Assembly: GCA_038087015.1 (NCBI GenBank)
Contig: JASBNA010000022.1
Location: 1 to 64,000 of the forward strand
From: Cerrena zonata
Taxonomy: Eukaryota > Basidiomycota > Agaricomycetes > Polyporales > Cerrenaceae
Direction of reading: 5' to 3'
DNA length: 64,000 bases
Shown here: one piece after another, positions 50,937 through 61,839 of the stretch
Numbering within the stretch: the stretch's first letter is position 1
Layout of the letters: the number at the start of each line of letters is the position of its first letter
Notes under the pieces: generated by a model
Databases searched by the model: none
Told to the model about the DNA's origin: nothing
The model's input: only the letters and a program-made list of their open reading frames with translations
Position numbers and translations under genes: made by a program

Positions 50937-51089
50937 AGTGTTTCGGTGCCAGACGTGTCTCAGGAACACCCCTCTTGTCTCCTCCCATCTACGTTCCCCA
51001 CCAAAGCCCAAATATCTCTTGCATAACATCTGTTTCTCTCACCAATCTCACAACTGTTGATCTCTCACTAGCTAAACCAAGCATACAAT

Positions 51090-52482
51090 ATGTTGACTGA
51101 TGCCACATTGCTCACAGTGGATCCTATTTCATTCCCTCCAATGTCAACAAACATTCAAATCACTCGGGATCTTGTTTATGCCCATGTCAATGATATAGAT
51201 ACCCAGAGTGCAGAGGCCTTAGCCATACTCCACCAGTAATAATTTTCTTCTCCTTTTCTGAACTATGTTTTACTGACAATACTTTATCTGGGATATTGGG
51301 TAGATTGCCATATGCCACTTTCCCTTGGCTTCCAACAGAAGTCTGTGAAGAGATTATTGACTGGGTTGCCGCTGCATATGATGTTGTCCAAAGTAACTGG
51401 AAGATCCCAAAGACACTTTATGCATGTGCTCTTGTCTGTCAAGCATGGGTGCACCGTGCTCAGATGCACCTCTTCACTAATGTCTTAGTGAAACCCAAAT
51501 ATCTACATAGGCTTCATAGTACTCTTCAGTCAGCTGGTCATATGTCATCATCTATCAGGACATTGAAGATTGGAGACCTTTATGATGAAGATGAAGCATC
51601 TATATCATCATTTTTGGTCTCACATAGACTTCAAAATCTTCATACTCTGTATCTCAATAGCTTGAATTTGGCTCAAGAACATATATGCCTGTTTAGAGCA
51701 CCACTTTTTCATACTGTGCAACATCTGCATCTTATATTGGAGAAATGCAAAGTGTCACAACTGATCAGATTTATCAATTCCTTTCATTTTCTTACTTCTC
51801 TGGAGCTCTGGGTTAATTTCAAGATTCTGGAGCACAATGGCCAAATTCTACCAAGACCATCTCACATATCCAGTTGTTCCTTGACATCCCTTAACCTGGA
51901 ACTGATACCAGGTGTATCTAGGCTGTTGGACTGGTGTCTCAAAGCAGGATCATTCTTTGCCCACATCAAGAAACTCACCTTGAAGTGTCTTTATTCTAAT
52001 GACAAGTCTGAATTTATCTCATGTTTCAGAGGAGTAGGGGCACTGCTGCAGCATTGTAGTGCTACTATTGAGGATCTTACTCTGAGTCTGGACCAGGTAC
52101 CTATGGTAAATGAGGTTTCAGACCTTTGTAAGTTGACACAACAGTTTGTGATTAATTTTGTACTAATGATTTTTACTTAGTTCATTTGGAATCCTTCCCC
52201 AAATTGCAGAGATTGAGCTACCAATTATCTGGAGGTGATACAATATTCAAGTATGCAGAGAGGCAGTTCAGTGCAGTCTCTTCAAAATCTGGCATTTCTG
52301 AAGTTCAACTAGACATTTATATAAATAAATATGAGCCAGTTAAAGACATTTGCAGCTCTATTGATAGCACCTTGACTAGTGACAAGTTTTCATTCCTACA
52401 CAAAGTCAAACTCTACCAGGACATTCCCTTTGATTACTTTTCTAACCTGCAACAGCAGGACAAACTGGAAGTAGTGCCATAG
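51090..52482 (+). CDS. F-box protein with LRR-like repeats, copy C (intact)
   Basis: Start ATG at 51090 (MLTDATLLTVDPISFPP); exons 51090-51235, 51304-52127 and 52181-52482; introns of 68 and 53 bases; 423 residues. The F-box begins PWLPTEVCEEIIDWVAAAYD, near residue 60, identical to copy A over that stretch. LRR-like strands follow (LHTLYLNSLNLAQE, SLELWVNFKIL, IKKLTLKCLYSNDK, VEDL-type segment IEDLTLSLDQVPM, VQLDIYINKYEP). Strand residues differ from A and B while the framework (ILEHNGQILPRPSHISSCSL, IPGVSRLLDWCLKAGSFF) is kept. From about 51455 to 53314, covering most of this gene and its tail, there is no CG dinucleotide. It converges with copy D. Confidence 0.85.
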
Positions 52483-53250
52483 GACTAGTCATAGTATTGT
52501 AGCATGATGATTATAAGCCAATGTTGATAGAGAATGAAATCACTGTAACCATGTATTTGACTGAAATGTACTACTACTAAACTCAATATCAGAGAACAAT
52601 TTTATTGTGACTTGTTTTGTACCATATGTGTACCTATATTAAATCAGAAGTAGGGAAATGAACTGTGAACATAGATGATATTAGACATACATTACAAACA
52701 CAGGATTGAAACCATAGGATTGATATAGGAGAATGATGGTTATTAAAGGCATGTGTTGAGGCATGTTAACTAGACAAAGAATGTACAACAAGCCTGTAGG
52801 AAACAATGAGACTTGATTTGTATCATATAATGACATAGAAACTCAATCACCAACATGGAAATCCACTTAATGCAATCCTGATCAACATCCATCCTACACT
52901 GCAACATGGTATGGTTGCACTTTGCAGGAGACTGTTATTGAAGACTAACTTAGATAACTGATTCTCTATGGATACATTTTTTCAAGGGCTTAGCTACAGA
53001 TATCTGTAGGTAGTATTTCTATTGGTCAGCTATATATACAAGTAATATAACAAGAGAAGAAAAACAAGGCAACAAATTAAGTTAAAATTATTTTTTGATA
53101 ACAAATAACCCCCTCTTAAGCAAAAATGAAAGTTATAACAACAGATAAATAGGAAAATCATACAAATAGCTTGTGTAGGGATGTTATCATTATCATTTAG
53201 TTTAAATAATTATATACCTTTTCCCAGGTTACAACTACTCCATGATGAGA
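52483..53250. other. AT-rich, CpG-free spacer between convergent F-box copies
   Basis: Shared 3' tail of copy C up to about 52925, then AT-rich DNA with no feature. No CG in the whole spacer. There is no open frame of note. Confidence 0.5.
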
Positions 53251-54590
53251 CTACTTCAAAGCCTCCAAGATTTGTTTTTTCTGCAGGGTGGGAAACAAAT
53301 CAAAGGGGATATTCCGATGAAGTTGAACTTTGCATAGTAGTGGGAAATTTCCACTAGTCAGAATGCTATCAATAGATCTACAAAGATCTCTAGCAGGCTT
53401 GTATATATATAGAAAAATGTCAAGTTGAATTTCAACAATTCCAACTTCTGAAGATACTGCACTGAGCTGCCTAGCTGCATACTGCAATATCACATCAGAT
53501 TCAATTGCTTGGTATGTCAATTTCTGTAATCTTGGAAAGGATTCCAAGTGGACTAAGGAGATAATAGATTAATATCAGTTTAAGTAATGATAATTTGTCA
53601 ACTTACAAAAGTCTGAAATATCATATACTAGTGGTACATATCCAAAGTGTAGAGTGAGCTCCTCAAGTGTGGCACCACAGTGGTGTAGTAGAGCTTCTAT
53701 TCCCCCAAAACATAAGCAAAACTCAGATTTGTTATAGTGAGTCCAACATTGCAAAGTGAGTTTCCTGATATGTTTGAGAAGGGATCCTGCTTTAAGACCC
53801 CAGTTTAACAATCTAGATATACCTGGTATGAGCTCCAGGTTCAGCATTTCCAAAGAGCATCTGGATAATAAGTGAGATGGCTTTGATATAATTTGACCAT
53901 TGTACTCCAGATTGTTGAAAGCAAGATGAAAGTCCATTCTCAAGGAGGACAGAGAATGGAAACAATTGATAAAGCGGATTAACTGGGAAACCTTGCATTC
54001 CTGCAAATCAACAAGGTTCAAATCTTGTACAGAATGACAAATTGATGCTCGAGACAGCCATATATGTTCCCTAGTCAGGTCTAGACCGCTTATATAGAGG
54101 ATTTTGAGATTTTGAGGTCTGCGGGTGATAAACAAAGATGATAATGCCTTCGAGTCATTGAAGTTATCAATCTTTAGTTCAGTTATAAAAGAGGATATAT
54201 GGCAAGCTGTCCTGAGAGTACACTCGAGCCTAGCTAGACTCTCAGACTGCAAGGTGATGCGACTGTATAGGTGCATCCTAGAACGGTACAGCCATGCCCG
54301 ACAAACGAGAGCACAGGCTGAGAGTGTTTGTTGAATCTTCCAGTTCCAATCATCAGGCTTATATCTAGCGGCAACCCAATCGATAACATGTTCACAGAGC
54401 TCTGTTGGAAGCCGAGAGCGAGTAGGAAATGCTGACATCCTGTGACATCCTATCCCCATTAGGCGAGTACTGGTAGGAGAGTATTGAACACTCACCGCAC
54501 AACCGCTAGGGCATCCGAAGCTGAAGCGTCTTCGGCGCGCTTCACTACGACCGTGTACTGGTGCTGGGAGTTCGGCATGCTTGTTGACAT
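53251..54590 (-). CDS. F-box protein with LRR-like repeats, copy D (intact)
   Basis: Exons 54590-54496, 54439-53607 and 53552-53251; introns of 56 and 54 bases; 409 residues if it starts at the ATG at 54590 (MSTSMPNSQHQYTVVV). Exon 1 was placed by the family's phase-2 intron 1 (GTGCG then GTGAGT; acceptor CACAG). The F-box reads RLPTELCEHVIDWVAARY, then SACALVCRAWLYRSRMHLY. The LRR-like part is more diverged from A-C (LKILYISGLDLTRE, SLRMDFHLAFNNL, IRKLTLQCWTHYNK, LEELTLHFGYVPL). Just upstream of the chosen ATG the frame reads DPFPPM, like DPISFPPM in copy C, so the ancestral N-terminus was probably longer. Its last two-thirds lie in the CpG desert; the first third and promoter do not. Confidence 0.82.
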
Positions 54591-56358
54591 TGGAGGGAAT
54601 GGATCGTTGTATTTTGACGTCCTATGGTCGGTCGCTATGTCGTACGGCTTGTACGGTTTGAGGTTATCCAGCTAACCGCTAAGATATCAACCACCAAAGA
54701 GGACCATTCACATATGAATCCAGTAGGATTACGATTTGACATACCTTGACTTAGACCAGGGACGTGGGGGGCGAAAACAACGAGAGAGTCCTAGGATCTT
54801 GCGTAGTACTGTGGCACAATACTCTTAAATAGATGCGCTACGTACATCTATCATTGTATTCAGTTAAACCCTAATATCATAGGAACGCTACCAGCTAAAA
54901 GTATGCTGATATTACGTGTATCGTAATGGTGACCACGATGCGACATTATGTATTGTTCTGCAACATATAGCGGTTAGTTTCGAGTTTGCCAATGGGAAAG
55001 GAACTCTACTTCATGATCCGAGATAGAACGTGAGAGCTCATAGACTGTGAATCTTGAAAAACGTCACGTTTACGCGGCCCTATGATGACCCAAATGTAAA
55101 CATGCTGAAATGTTGAAGTCAGTTCAGCTCTCCACGGGCGCCGAACTTGGACCGTATTTATCTATTGAAGAAGACCGCCGTGTTGGTACACTCCCCTTCC
55201 CTGTCGTAGGATCGCCACATTTAATTGATGATTGGTGGAACGTTGGGATAATATCATTTCAAACGACGTGACCTCCAGGCAGATGAGCACTGGGTTCTGA
55301 TCTCTTTCGCTGTGAGGCAGGAAGATAAGGTCAAGATAGCCATCCTCCACAACCTCATATTGTACTCGGGAATACTGTGGTTAGTAGGCCCAGTAATGAG
55401 ACGGCGATACAAGATACCGTATATAGTACGACCTTCGACCGGTTCGAGAAGCGCTGAACTTGGCACAACCAGGTCTTGTGGAGGGAATGTAAGTATAAGT
55501 TGGAAGCGCGATAAGAGGTGATCTTGATACTCCACATTGGGAAGATACTTTGGGCTCACTGAAAGTGATTTGAATACGGGCATTAGTATTTCGTCGAAGG
55601 TACGAGGTGGGTTATCACATGATGAGTATACACTGACAATATGCGATCGTGTCCGAGCCGATTGAATCAAAGAATGACAGCTAGTCGAAGGGGAAAAGTC
55701 TTTTCTAGGTCATTCACAGCGTACGAAAAACCAAGAACTCACCTAGAGAATGGATTCGTCTCACTTCTGTTGGTCAATGACGGAGACCCACACGGCGAAA
55801 TGCTTGCATGTCCCAAAAAACTGCACAGATTCAGCTGTTTGCAAGTACGCATCGGTGGTTGTCAAGCAGCTTGGGGTATTGCATCTCTCAGAGTTGGAGC
55901 AGATGCATATGCCAACTCGATGAGTAGCAACCTTAGGAAAATAGGAAGCTGTTGAGATTTGCCATAATATATTCGAGGTAAGGGACATCTGTGTACAAAC
56001 CACATTAACATTGTACGAAGCCTTCCCTTCAACGTTCTCAAAAGAAGACTTCGTATTGAGATGGAATCCTGATAATACCACCTCACGTGAGCTTCAAGTC
56101 AGGAGAAGAATACCAACTTGAACAATCGAATGGACTGTTGTCCTTCCAGAACCGCATTCAAGGTCCTAATAGAACGTGAAATCCATGAAGTGTAGCGATT
56201 TCGGAACATACCGCACAACCTGGATGAAAATAGCGTCGCGTAGTTGGTAATGAGAGTTGAACAAGACGCGAGAGTGTACAGGGACAAGAACTGCGGTTCA
56301 GTTTGGCGTTGAGTAGTTGGTTGAAGCGTATGGCCCACACACAAGCACCACTTTTCAT
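54591..56358. other. Intergenic, unrecognised open frames only
   Basis: The longest frame is 55254-55670 on the minus strand (138 codons, with LLSRFQLILTFPPQDLVVPS). It could be an exon of a decayed gene, but I cannot place a family or a splice partner. Nothing else is supported. Confidence 0.3.
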
Positions 56359-56440
56359 GGTCGAATGGTGTAGTGGTTATCACTCCTGTCTTACATTCTG
56401 TGTACACAGGCGGCCGCCGGTTCGATCCCGGCTTCGACCA
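56359..56440 (+). tRNA. tRNA-Val(UAC) with 9-base intron
   Basis: Acceptor GGTCGAA pairs with TTCGACC, discriminator A at 56440. The D-arm holds TGGTGTAGTGG. The anticodon stem CCTGT pairs with ACAGG around the loop CTTACA-C, giving anticodon UAC after removal of a 9-base intron placed after position 37. The T-arm GCCGG-TTCGATC-CCGGC is perfect. TTTTT at 56452-56456 is the Pol III terminator. The intron is very short, so the exact cut could shift by a base, but the anticodon does not change. Confidence 0.88.
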
Positions 56441-57236
56441 GAGCGTGTGACTTTTTGCCGTTCGATGAATATTGGACAAGCGAGGTTGCTCATCTCAAAT
56501 TCAAGCTCGTTGTTACCACAATTCACCCTCATGACTCTATTGAGAGAACGGCTGTCTTCTCGGATTAGAGGGTGAGAGCCGAGCCTGCTTCGTGACCCAT
56601 TTTTTGTAAAATTCCCTTCAATAGTATATGTATACACAAGCAAAATTTATGCCTTACCGAGACAGATATCCCAAGGCGACTAATGATACCCACTCGCTGT
56701 TTCAAAGTCTCATCCTCAATTGACGTCTGCCCAGAACGCACTAACAAGCCTCGTAATATGGACCTCGAGGACATTGGACGTTTTCATGCCTGATGACGTA
56801 TCACTCTCTACTACGAGTGGAAGAGCTAGTACTGAACAATACCAATGAACCAATACAAGAGTCTACACCTTCCCGGTATTTGTCTGTTGCTCCACCAGAT
56901 GTCACTATTTTCTGGGAACACGACTGTGCCCGGGTACCAGCCCTCTAGTTGTTGCCGCAGTATGCAAGCTGATAGATGCCTTATGTGCGTTCGATACGTC
57001 GCTAGGCACTTGAATTTTGGCTCGACAATATCTGTACAAACAGGCTACTCGCCGACTCGGGACAGACGATGGACCTTCCGGAGTGGGAGGTTGTAAAGTT
57101 CTGATGGTTACTTGAATATGTGGGTGGTTGTAACCGACCGGGGACATTTTCGTTCTTATATGCGTACCATAGGACAGTTAACATTGCTAATATCTTGTAT
57201 TACGAGCAATACACTAAGTCCTCTCGCCATTAAATG

Positions 57237-58826
57237 AACGTATGCGTGTACGAGCAAGATGCAAAGGATCCGTTGTTAGCAAATCTCCACACAAGAGATG
57301 AGGTGACGGTGAAATCAAGAAAGGGCTTATTCTGTCGGAAGTCAAGTTGTATTTGTTGGGCAACGGCTATAGACTATGAAGTAGGTGTACGGAATTAGCT
57401 TGCAGACGATGTCACCGATTTACCGGTACGGAAACTCTCCGGATTTCTGGATCCACAGGGCTTGTTTTGTTCTGATGTTATTCAGTCCTTAGTCAAAATA
57501 AGGAACAGTTAAAATGCTGGGCACGGCGATCTGTCTAACGGGTATGGTTTAGCTACTCGAGGAGTTTTGGAATTCCCCAGAAGCTGACGAGGTATATACA
57601 ACCATGAAATATCCATACTAGTAGGCTACAGTACAACAGACGATGGACTCCCCGGTGTGCAAGTCCGAGTCGAGGGAATAATAGACTGGCAAAGAACCGG
57701 AAAGTACAAGGATGTACAAATTGGGACGGCCGAGGTGTCCAATCCTGAACGCAACAGATTAGGATATACTTAGCACCATATGTATTTCTGTTAACGAATA
57801 TAAATATCAGGATCGATCGATGAACGAGAGAGAATGAGAACCTGTAATGGCGAGAGTAGATGGAGTGGCTGAGGAGGTATTGTGGAAGAACGTATAATCC
57901 AATCGAGTTGGACACACGAAGACAAGAGGAGTATACAACTTGAAAGGCGAAATATCAGCAACGGCAGGTTTAAATTCCGCAGAGACATACAGTGCATGGT
58001 GAAATAAAACACTGCCAGAGAACACTACTCTGGGCGTACCGCCTGCATCGGCCGACTTTGTGTGGAATTACAACTCCGGGGCAAGTTGGCCTCAATTGCG
58101 ATTGTATTCCTGCGGCCGTGTTGCCGCTTGCTGCGACTTTACCGGTGCATTTTTATATTGCGCGTACATGTTGAGATAGATGAGACACGGTACAGGTTGT
58201 CGAACACTTGCCGGCTAGGATCAAGATGGTTAGCCATGAGACTAAGGCTTCGTGTTCTACAGTTAGAGGATCCCCTTGGGGTTAGGTGTTACGTGAAATA
58301 TTACCGAAACCGAAGGTTATACGTACTCTGATCTCGCTCTTCAACTGCGATGTCTTGAGAGGTTGGTTTTGTTGTGTTGACATAGACGGGGGTTTTCGAG
58401 GTAGAAATGGTGGAAAGACAACACATACCAGCATATCAAGTCTTTCACATGACAAGACAAACGGTTAGATCTCGACGACTGCACAACAGCAACTGTCATC
58501 AGTCTTCTCTGTCACAACCAACACATTGAATTCTCTTCCTATAAAATAAATAAAACATGCGCGTGTGTACGTACCAACCAAGAGACAATTGGAAAAGGGA
58601 GAGAAGAGCCCGTTGCTGTCGAATCGCCGAACAAGCAATGAAGCAACGGTGAAATTGCGAGCTCGAGGCGTGAAAGCAGCAGGCTTTCTTACGTCTGGAC
58701 CATGTAATATGAGCTACTCTGACAGAATTCAAGGTGCAATTAGCGGGGAAGGGCTGTAAAGTATGAAGGGAGACATTACGAGGCGCAGTCTATTTATAGA
58801 CGACGTCACCAATTGGTATCGGCGGC
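57237..58826. repeat. Diverged direct repeat pair (57237-57425 and 58545-58826)
   Basis: Shared order of short blocks: a gcgtgt run, gagatgaggtgacggtgaaat versus caatgaagcaacggtgaaat, then ctatgaagtaggtgtacg versus gtatgaagggagacattacg, and gacgatgtcaccgattt versus gacgacgtcaccaattgg. The second copy ends where the transposon inserted. It is probably an old tandem duplication of noncoding DNA. Confidence 0.45.
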
Positions 58827-58834
58827 GGTTGAGC
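58827..58834. repeat. Target-site duplication, left copy (GGTTGAGC)
   Basis: Exact match to 59716-59723 on the other side of the transposon. It marks the insertion site within the 58545-58826 repeat block. Confidence 0.9.
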
Positions 58835-59715
58835 AGGACCCCTGGCTATTCCCCAGGAGGTTATATCCCAAAATCCTAATTTTTGGGCCAATCCGTCCTC
58901 TATATTTTGGCGTCTAGATGTCCGAAATGGGATACAACCTCGATTTTTGGGCACTTTTCGTCCGAAATCGGTACATAGGCTTGACATACGGGTGATCCGT
59001 CCTTTTCATGGGATACAACATCGAAACCGGCGCAATGTGTCCTTTTTATGGGATATAACCTCAAATACGGCACACATGTTTTGAAAATGTTCTGTATGTT
59101 CATTTCAAACTCAAACAATGTGAGAAACAGAACAACAATTATAATGCATTAACAGTATGTACTGTATTCTAAGGACATGTCCAAGACAGTTGTACTATCG
59201 GAGAATGTAACTAACTCTCAATCTCAATATCTGAATCACCGGAAGACTCCTCATCCCCACAATATTCGTCCTGCACAATGTTCTATCGTCGAAAGGCTAC
59301 ACCATGCAGCTATGAAAACGGCTTAACAGCTGTGTAGACAACCGATATTTCCCCATACAAGTGGGTTCAGTTGAGGCCACAGTGGGCGGCCGCAGCTACT
59401 CAAGCACCACTCCAGTATTGCCGTTTTGACCGCATTTGAAAAACCTAAAACATACATTCGATTGGGCCTGGGGACGGACAAAAACATTTCACAACATCCA
59501 CCGCACATATTCTTACCAGCTCCATCCTGTACTGATCCGTCCTCTAGAGGGATACAACCTCCGTGCGCATAAGGCACTTTCGTCGGGCCGGAGGATACAA
59601 CCTTGGCCAAAATTTCGGCCAATCCGTCCTTTAAGGACTACAACATAGGGGGTCCGAAATGACCACATCCGTCCGCACGTGGGATATAACCTCCTGGGGA
59701 ATAGCCAGGGGTCCT
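58835..59715. mobile_element. Non-autonomous TIR DNA transposon, 881 bp, hAT-like by target duplication size
   Basis: Termini 58835-58870 and 59680-59715 are perfect inverted repeats of 36 bases, starting AGGACCCCTGGCTATTCCCC. They are flanked by a perfect 8-base direct repeat GGTTGAGC at 58827-58834 and 59716-59723. An 8-base target duplication is typical of hAT elements, though P and a few other superfamilies share it. No frame inside resembles a transposase, so it would need one supplied in trans. The identity of both ends implies recent insertion. Inside are several direct copies of a motif like gggatacaacctc, preceded about 8 bases earlier by atccgtcc. The right TIR itself contains one and the left TIR an inverted one; such arrays often bind transposase. 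Confidence 0.92.
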
Positions 59716-59723
59716 GGTTGAGC
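59716..59723. repeat. Target-site duplication, right copy (GGTTGAGC)
   Basis: Exact match to 58827-58834. Confidence 0.9.
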
Positions 59724-60123
59724 GAAAGGACAGAGGGTGTTGGGCAGATCACTGATCAGGACCACAGGTTTTGAGATTTGCAAAAGAGAACATGATGAAG
59801 AATATTATTATCGGTGAAAGGGGCAAATGTCGGTTCGATCCCTGCTGGGAGTGAACGGGACGCCGGAAGAGGAAGGAGCTGGTAGTTGGGATGGGAGGGT
59901 TTCGTCTCTTGCTTTTGTCTCGCACGGACAGAGCAGAGGTCTCTTCGCTCCCTCGTCACAGCAGACGCATTCTCTGCAGCTGCGGTGTGCTCAAGCCGGG
60001 GGTGTTTATGCTGACACAGAGCTTCGTCTAGGCTTCGAGCTCCAGTGCATCACCCATCTCTCCATCATCCCCTGACACTCTTCTCTCCAGTTCTGGCTCC
60101 GTCTCTCCCTCGTCCCTTCCACC
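59724..60123. other. Upstream region of the 571-residue membrane protein gene
   Basis: No gene. The last 70 bases before the ATG are C/T-rich (ctccgtctctccctcgtccc), a usual fungal leader. No similarity to the sequence upstream of the short paralogue at 4.5 kb was seen, so the duplication seems to include little promoter DNA. Confidence 0.4.
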
Positions 60124-61839
60124 ATGAGTGACCCTACCCTCCCTCTCTCAACACTCTCCCTCTCTTCCGATGCCCCCCTTCCGACCTCCTCTGGCATCTC
60201 CACCATGCCTTTTCTCAGCTTCAACGAAATCCCAGAGATGACTGCCTGTTCCTCTGGCGTCATCGGTTGGTCCACTTCTGGCGACCTGCACAATCTCACT
60301 CTTCTTGTCACAAACTACTTCTTCCGTCCACCCACCACCCTCATCGACGAAGCACGTCTCGAACGACGACAAACATTTCATGTCTATCTACGACAATTCG
60401 GTCCCTTTCCAGACCCCGGCCTAATGGATTCGTTCACTTGGTCTCCAGTCGACCTTCCAGGTGGAACATACATCGCTCGAGCTATAGCAGATGAACTTTC
60501 CCTCGCTACTACCTCTTCCCCATTTACAATTACAAACGGTACCGATCTCTCCTGTTTAAACGCTGTCAGCTCTTCCACCGCCCCCGCCAGCGGTTCCTCG
60601 ACATCTGCACCATCCTCAGCTACATCCACATCTACTGCTGCTGTTCCTATTGGTGCTGTAAATGATCCCGACTCAAGCAAGCGTATTGCAGGTGCCGTTG
60701 CAGGAGGTGTCATTGGCGGTATTGTCCTCGTCGCAGCCATCATCGGCTTCCTCTTCTTCCTCCGACTCTCATCGCGTCGCAGAAGCGCCCGTGCTAATGG
60801 TTCCGGAAGCGGTGGTCAGGGCGGAAGGGGACGAGGTGTGTTGGGCAAATGGAATGGTCTATCATCGAGGGATTCAAACATCGGTGGTGGATCGTTGCCC
60901 ACTGTCGTTGGTGATGTCAAGCGGAAGAAGCACGAAACTGTGGATTCGATGGGTGTGATCTCTGTTGCAAGCAGTGCCCCCATTGGATCCAACGAGGATG
61001 TTGCCACTTTAGCGGAAGAAAAATCGCTTAAGGAGTATATCGAGACTGTCCCCCCTCTCGCCTATCGCAGGTCCTCGATCTCATCAGCACCTAATAGCCC
61101 TCACAGTCCATACAACGCTCAGAACCCCTTTGCGTCTCACCCCGCTTCGCCCACCTCGGCCTCCTCCCGCAAGTCGACCTCCCAAAACCGTGCACAGGCT
61201 CTTGCCAAACTCGACTCTCACGGCATCGAACGTCAAACGAGTGTTTCGAGCACGGCCTCTTCTACCAACTTCAATCGTCGACAATCTCTCGATGGACGCG
61301 TTCTATCTACTACAGGTATGGCTGATCCATTTGCTACACCTGTCGGTGCAGAGATGATCCCCATGAACCGCTCATCGTCCGCTCAAACCAACGCGCACTC
61401 GCAAAGACGAGCAGCGAGGAAGCCTGTTCCGACTTACGACGAGAATAACGGTTCACCGGGATCACCGAGTTCCCCGCTATCCTCAAGTTACGTGCCTTCG
61501 CCGATCAGCCGAACTGGGTCTACTGGCAGTCGTCGAGTCGAACGACAAGAATCGTCCTCCAGTAGTCCTGTAACACCATATCCACCTACAGCCCCATACA
61601 CTCATATGCAGAGCACTCCGTACGCCCGCGCGAACGATTCTGGATCTTCGTCTGCGCTCGGGGTTCCTTCTAGCTTACGTCAAGGGAGCATTGGAATGGG
61701 AGGAGCGGTATCGAGAGAAGATTTGGTCGCTGCTGGATTGAGCGCAGGATTGCCGGACTTGAACCATAAGAGTAGCTTTGGAGATGGAAGGATGGTGCAT
61801 TATTTGATCCCGGATATGCCGCCTCCTCCAAGGAATTAG
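60124..61839 (+). CDS. Single-pass membrane protein with long Ser-rich cytoplasmic tail
   Basis: Intronless frame of 571 residues; start ATG at 60124 after ttccacc. Residues 1-147 match the protein at 4497-5204 closely (cysteines 42 and 144, sequons NLT and NGT conserved; the NMT sequon is lost as EMT). A Ser/Thr/Ala-rich stalk spans about 149-175, and the membrane span is about 188-212 (IAGAVAGGVIGGIVLVAAII), followed by a basic stop-transfer run (RLSSRRRSAR). The tail (213-571) is disordered and rich in Ser, Pro and Asn, with several RRxS/RxSS-like basophilic kinase sites. It ends in a short conserved-looking VHYLIPDMPPPPRN. This layout resembles fungal cell-surface sensors, with the tail for signalling; that is inference. 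Confidence 0.8.
   Translation: MSDPTLPLSTLSLSSDAPLPTSSGISTMPFLSFNEIPEMTACSSGVIGWSTSGDLHNLTLLVTNYFFRPPTTLIDEARLERRQTFHVYLRQFGPFPDPGLMDSFTWSPVDLPGGTYIARAIADELSLATTSSPFTITNGTDLSCLNAVSSSTAPASGSSTSAPSSATSTSTAAVPIGAVNDPDSSKRIAGAVAGGVIGGIVLVAAIIGFLFFLRLSSRRRSARANGSGSGGQGGRGRGVLGKWNGLSSRDSNIGGGSLPTVVGDVKRKKHETVDSMGVISVASSAPIGSNEDVATLAEEKSLKEYIETVPPLAYRRSSISSAPNSPHSPYNAQNPFASHPASPTSASSRKSTSQNRAQALAKLDSHGIERQTSVSSTASSTNFNRRQSLDGRVLSTTGMADPFATPVGAEMIPMNRSSSAQTNAHSQRRAARKPVPTYDENNGSPGSPSSPLSSSYVPSPISRTGSTGSRRVERQESSSSSPVTPYPPTAPYTHMQSTPYARANDSGSSSALGVPSSLRQGSIGMGGAVSREDLVAAGLSAGLPDLNHKSSFGDGRMVHYLIPDMPPPPRN

Larger units (their letters stand above)
46341..51089. other. Noncoding, repeat-built DNA between F-box copies E and C
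   Basis: From 47.14 kb this is the upstream part of unit C, with cassette 5 at 48.6-49.56 kb. A plus-strand frame at 46868-47068 and a minus-strand frame at 48230-48727 are open, but neither matches a family I know. A (ggac)n-type run lies near 49171-49188. The region is CpG-rich throughout. Confidence 0.4.
47140..52925. repeat. Segmental duplication unit C
   Basis: Colinear with unit B (33.87-39.7 kb), including the upstream DNA, the promoter block, F-box copy C and its tail. The match stops near 52925 (tgcaacatggtatggttgca) before the AT-rich spacer to copy D. It has no downstream cassette, unlike units A and B. Confidence 0.6.
56441..58834. other. Intergenic, contains a diverged direct repeat
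   Basis: No gene supported. Open frames (for example 57553-57915 minus) show no family features. The block at about 57237-57425 recurs at 58545-58826 (see repeat entry). The DNA transposon begins at 58835. Confidence 0.4.

Noticed and set aside
59835..59860. tRNA T-arm-like string (ggttcgatccctgctgg)
   Set aside because: No matching acceptor, D-arm or anticodon arm lies upstream, so it is at most a stray box-B-like match or SINE trace.
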